Source: an uncultured Clostridium sp.
Lineage (GTDB): Bacteria > Bacillota > Clostridia > TANB77 > CAG-508
NCBI GenBank assembly: GCA_905213875.1
Contig: CAJMJN010000007.1
Span: 1-53,181, forward strand
Length of the DNA: 53,181 nucleotides
Direction of reading: 5' to 3'
In this document: one piece after another, positions 52,082 to 53,181 of the stretch
How the letters are laid out: each line of letters begins with the position of its first letter
Numbering within the stretch: position 1 is the stretch's first letter
Program-made: the position numbers and the translations under genes
The notes under the pieces: generated by a model
Databases searched by the model: none
What the model saw: only the letters and a program-made list of their open reading frames with translations
Told to the model about the DNA's origin: nothing

Positions 52082-52939
52082 ATGAGAAGGGATAGAAGAG
52101 GAAAAAACGATAATAAAAAAGTTCAAGATAAAATAACAATGTATTCCATTATTGGAGTTGCAGCTTTAGTTGTAATTTTAGTAGGATTGCTTATTTATAG
52201 CAAATCACTAAGTGATAATGTACAAAATGGAGCAATCGATTTAGAAGGCATGGCTAAACAAAATGAACAGAATTTACAAAATATACAAAACAATACTAAT
52301 AGTGCAAGTGTTAGTACTGAAATAGGAAAATCTGTAGAACAATCTAAAAATGAAATATCAAATAACACAAATGTAAATACAAGTGTTAAAAATAATGCTA
52401 ATAATACAACAAACACAGACAACAAGACAAATATATCAAAACAAAATACAAGTACAACAAATTCAAAAAATACAAACACTAAAACAGAAAGTACAAATAA
52501 AACAGCAGACTCTAAAGCAACAGAGAATAAAGAACTTAGTTTTGAAAAGCCAATAGATGGCGAAATAGTAAAAGAATATGCAAAAGATAATCTTATATAT
52601 TCAAATACTTTACAAGAATGGACAACACATTTGGGAATAGATATAAAAGCTGACAAAACTACAGTTGTGAAATCAGCAGAAACAGGAAAAGTTAAATCTA
52701 TAAAAAATGATCCAAGATATGGATTAACAATAGTTATTGAACATGACAAGGGATATCAAACAGTATATTCTAATTTATTAAGTTCAGAATTTGTTGTAGA
52801 AGGCGAAAAAGTAGAAAAAGGACAAAGTATTGGGACTGTTGGAAATACAGCGGCATTTGAAATAGCTGATGAAGCTCACCTACATTTTGAAATATTAAAG
52901 GATTCAATTCAAGTAGATCCAAATATATATTTAAAATAA
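52082..52939 (+). CDS. spoIIQ: SpoIIQ-like M23 peptidase-domain protein
   Basis: Forespore membrane protein that pairs with SpoIIIAH to build the feeding tube. From ATG 52082 (AAGGAGG upstream) it has 285 residues; upstream in-frame sequence from 52022 overlaps the promoter. One membrane helix (about 19-40), a long Asn/Thr linker (about 55-150), then a LytM domain. HLGID (near 182) and HLHFE (near 268) keep the zinc-binding His, Asp and His. In B. subtilis SpoIIQ one ligand is lost, whereas clostridial SpoIIQ keeps them, so endopeptidase activity is possible here. Confidence 0.92.
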   Translation: MRRDRRGKNDNKKVQDKITMYSIIGVAALVVILVGLLIYSKSLSDNVQNGAIDLEGMAKQNEQNLQNIQNNTNSASVSTEIGKSVEQSKNEISNNTNVNTSVKNNANNTTNTDNKTNISKQNTSTTNSKNTNTKTESTNKTADSKATENKELSFEKPIDGEIVKEYAKDNLIYSNTLQEWTTHLGIDIKADKTTVVKSAETGKVKSIKNDPRYGLTIVIEHDKGYQTVYSNLLSSEFVVEGEKVEKGQSIGTVGNTAAFEIADEAHLHFEILKDSIQVDPNIYLK

Positions 52940-52952
52940 TTAAATATTATGG

Positions 52953-52980
52953 CATGTTAATATTTAACATGTCTATTTTT
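52953..52980 (+). terminator. terminator after spoIIQ
   Basis: CATGTTAA/TTAACATG (52953-52960 with 52964-52971) with a 3-base loop and a T-rich tail. Confidence 0.75.
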
Positions 52981-53021
52981 ATTACAAAAATGTTACAAAA
53001 TTAAAATACAATTAAAAGTGC

Positions 53022-53050
53022 TTGCAAAAAATAATACGTTGTGATAACAT
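53022..53050 (+). promoter_or_regulatory. promoter for a gene beyond the window end
   Basis: TTGCAA (53022-53027), 17 bases, TAACAT (53045-53050). Downstream (53051-53181) only a 13-codon frame (53124-53165) without recognisable identity is seen, so the gene starts beyond the window or the stretch is a long leader. Confidence 0.5.
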
Positions 53051-53181
53051 AATTTTAGATATTGTTAGATTAAAGTATCAAACAAAAGAATAGGGGGAAA
53101 ATACCTGACGTAGGGACATAAAAATGGTAAAAAGTTCCAAAATGATAAAAAACAGGAAAATGTAAAGAAAATTTAATAAAA

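Overview
The window is AT-rich DNA (GC well under one third by eye) from a Gram-positive, anaerobic, spore-forming Clostridia-like bacterium. Evidence for this is the complete spoIIIA and spoIIA operons, spoIID, spoIIQ and the spore protease gpr, together with rubrerythrin, formate-tetrahydrofolate ligase, RemA, Asp23/AmaP and UvrA. All recognised genes except one (a DUF1064 nuclease at 15423-15773) lie on the + strand, as expected for a leading-strand segment. The genus cannot be told from the window.

Layout. 1-3226: pyrG behind a possible attenuator, a tRNA-Gly(UCC), an orphan gene and rubrerythrin. 3492-10065: housekeeping operon rsmE / membrane protein / shortened yicC / remA / rpoZ / cytidylate-kinase-like / priA / def / fmt; the kinase sits where gmk is usually found. 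10144-15348: acidic coiled-coil protein, ABC exporter, metK. 15423-22758: DUF1064 nuclease, rRNA methyltransferase, dgkA, asp23/amaP/DUF2273, nusB, xseA, xseB, DUF212 protein, fhs. 22981-27822: uvrA, gpr and a membrane-anchored protein. 28183-31311: histidine phosphatase, an AbiE toxin-antitoxin pair with a 15-bp inverted-repeat promoter, yebC. 31398-38485: a membrane-anchored protein, then spoIIIAA-AH. 38652-42976: a cassette of nucleotidyltransferase, alkaline-phosphatase-superfamily enzyme, PLP decarboxylase and P-loop kinase. 43104-48999: phosphofructokinase, a membrane-anchored protein, iron alcohol dehydrogenase, valS. 49258-52939: spoIIAA, spoIIAB, sigF, spoIID, spoIIQ.

Main discovery. 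Two essential sporulation genes are not open in one frame. spoIIIAA needs two +1 frameshifts (33492 and 33625) and sigF needs one (50300). At all three places the zero-frame codon is CGG, and dropping one base turns it into a glycine codon (GGA, GGA, GGT) and restores the conserved protein. CGG is otherwise almost absent: reading every gene by eye I found only three more in-frame CGG codons, in two non-core genes. This points to CGG-directed +1 recoding (slippage or four-base decoding at an unassigned or starved CGG codon) confined here to sporulation genes, rather than random decay or sequencing error.

Second discovery. Three short intercistronic elements, before xseB, spoIIAB and sigF, share a consensus and can each fold as the same H-type pseudoknot, with a base change in one pair that keeps pairing (A-U, G-U, G-C). 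sigF also has a hairpin between its Shine-Dalgarno sequence and its start codon. Sigma-F output may therefore be controlled at several translational steps.
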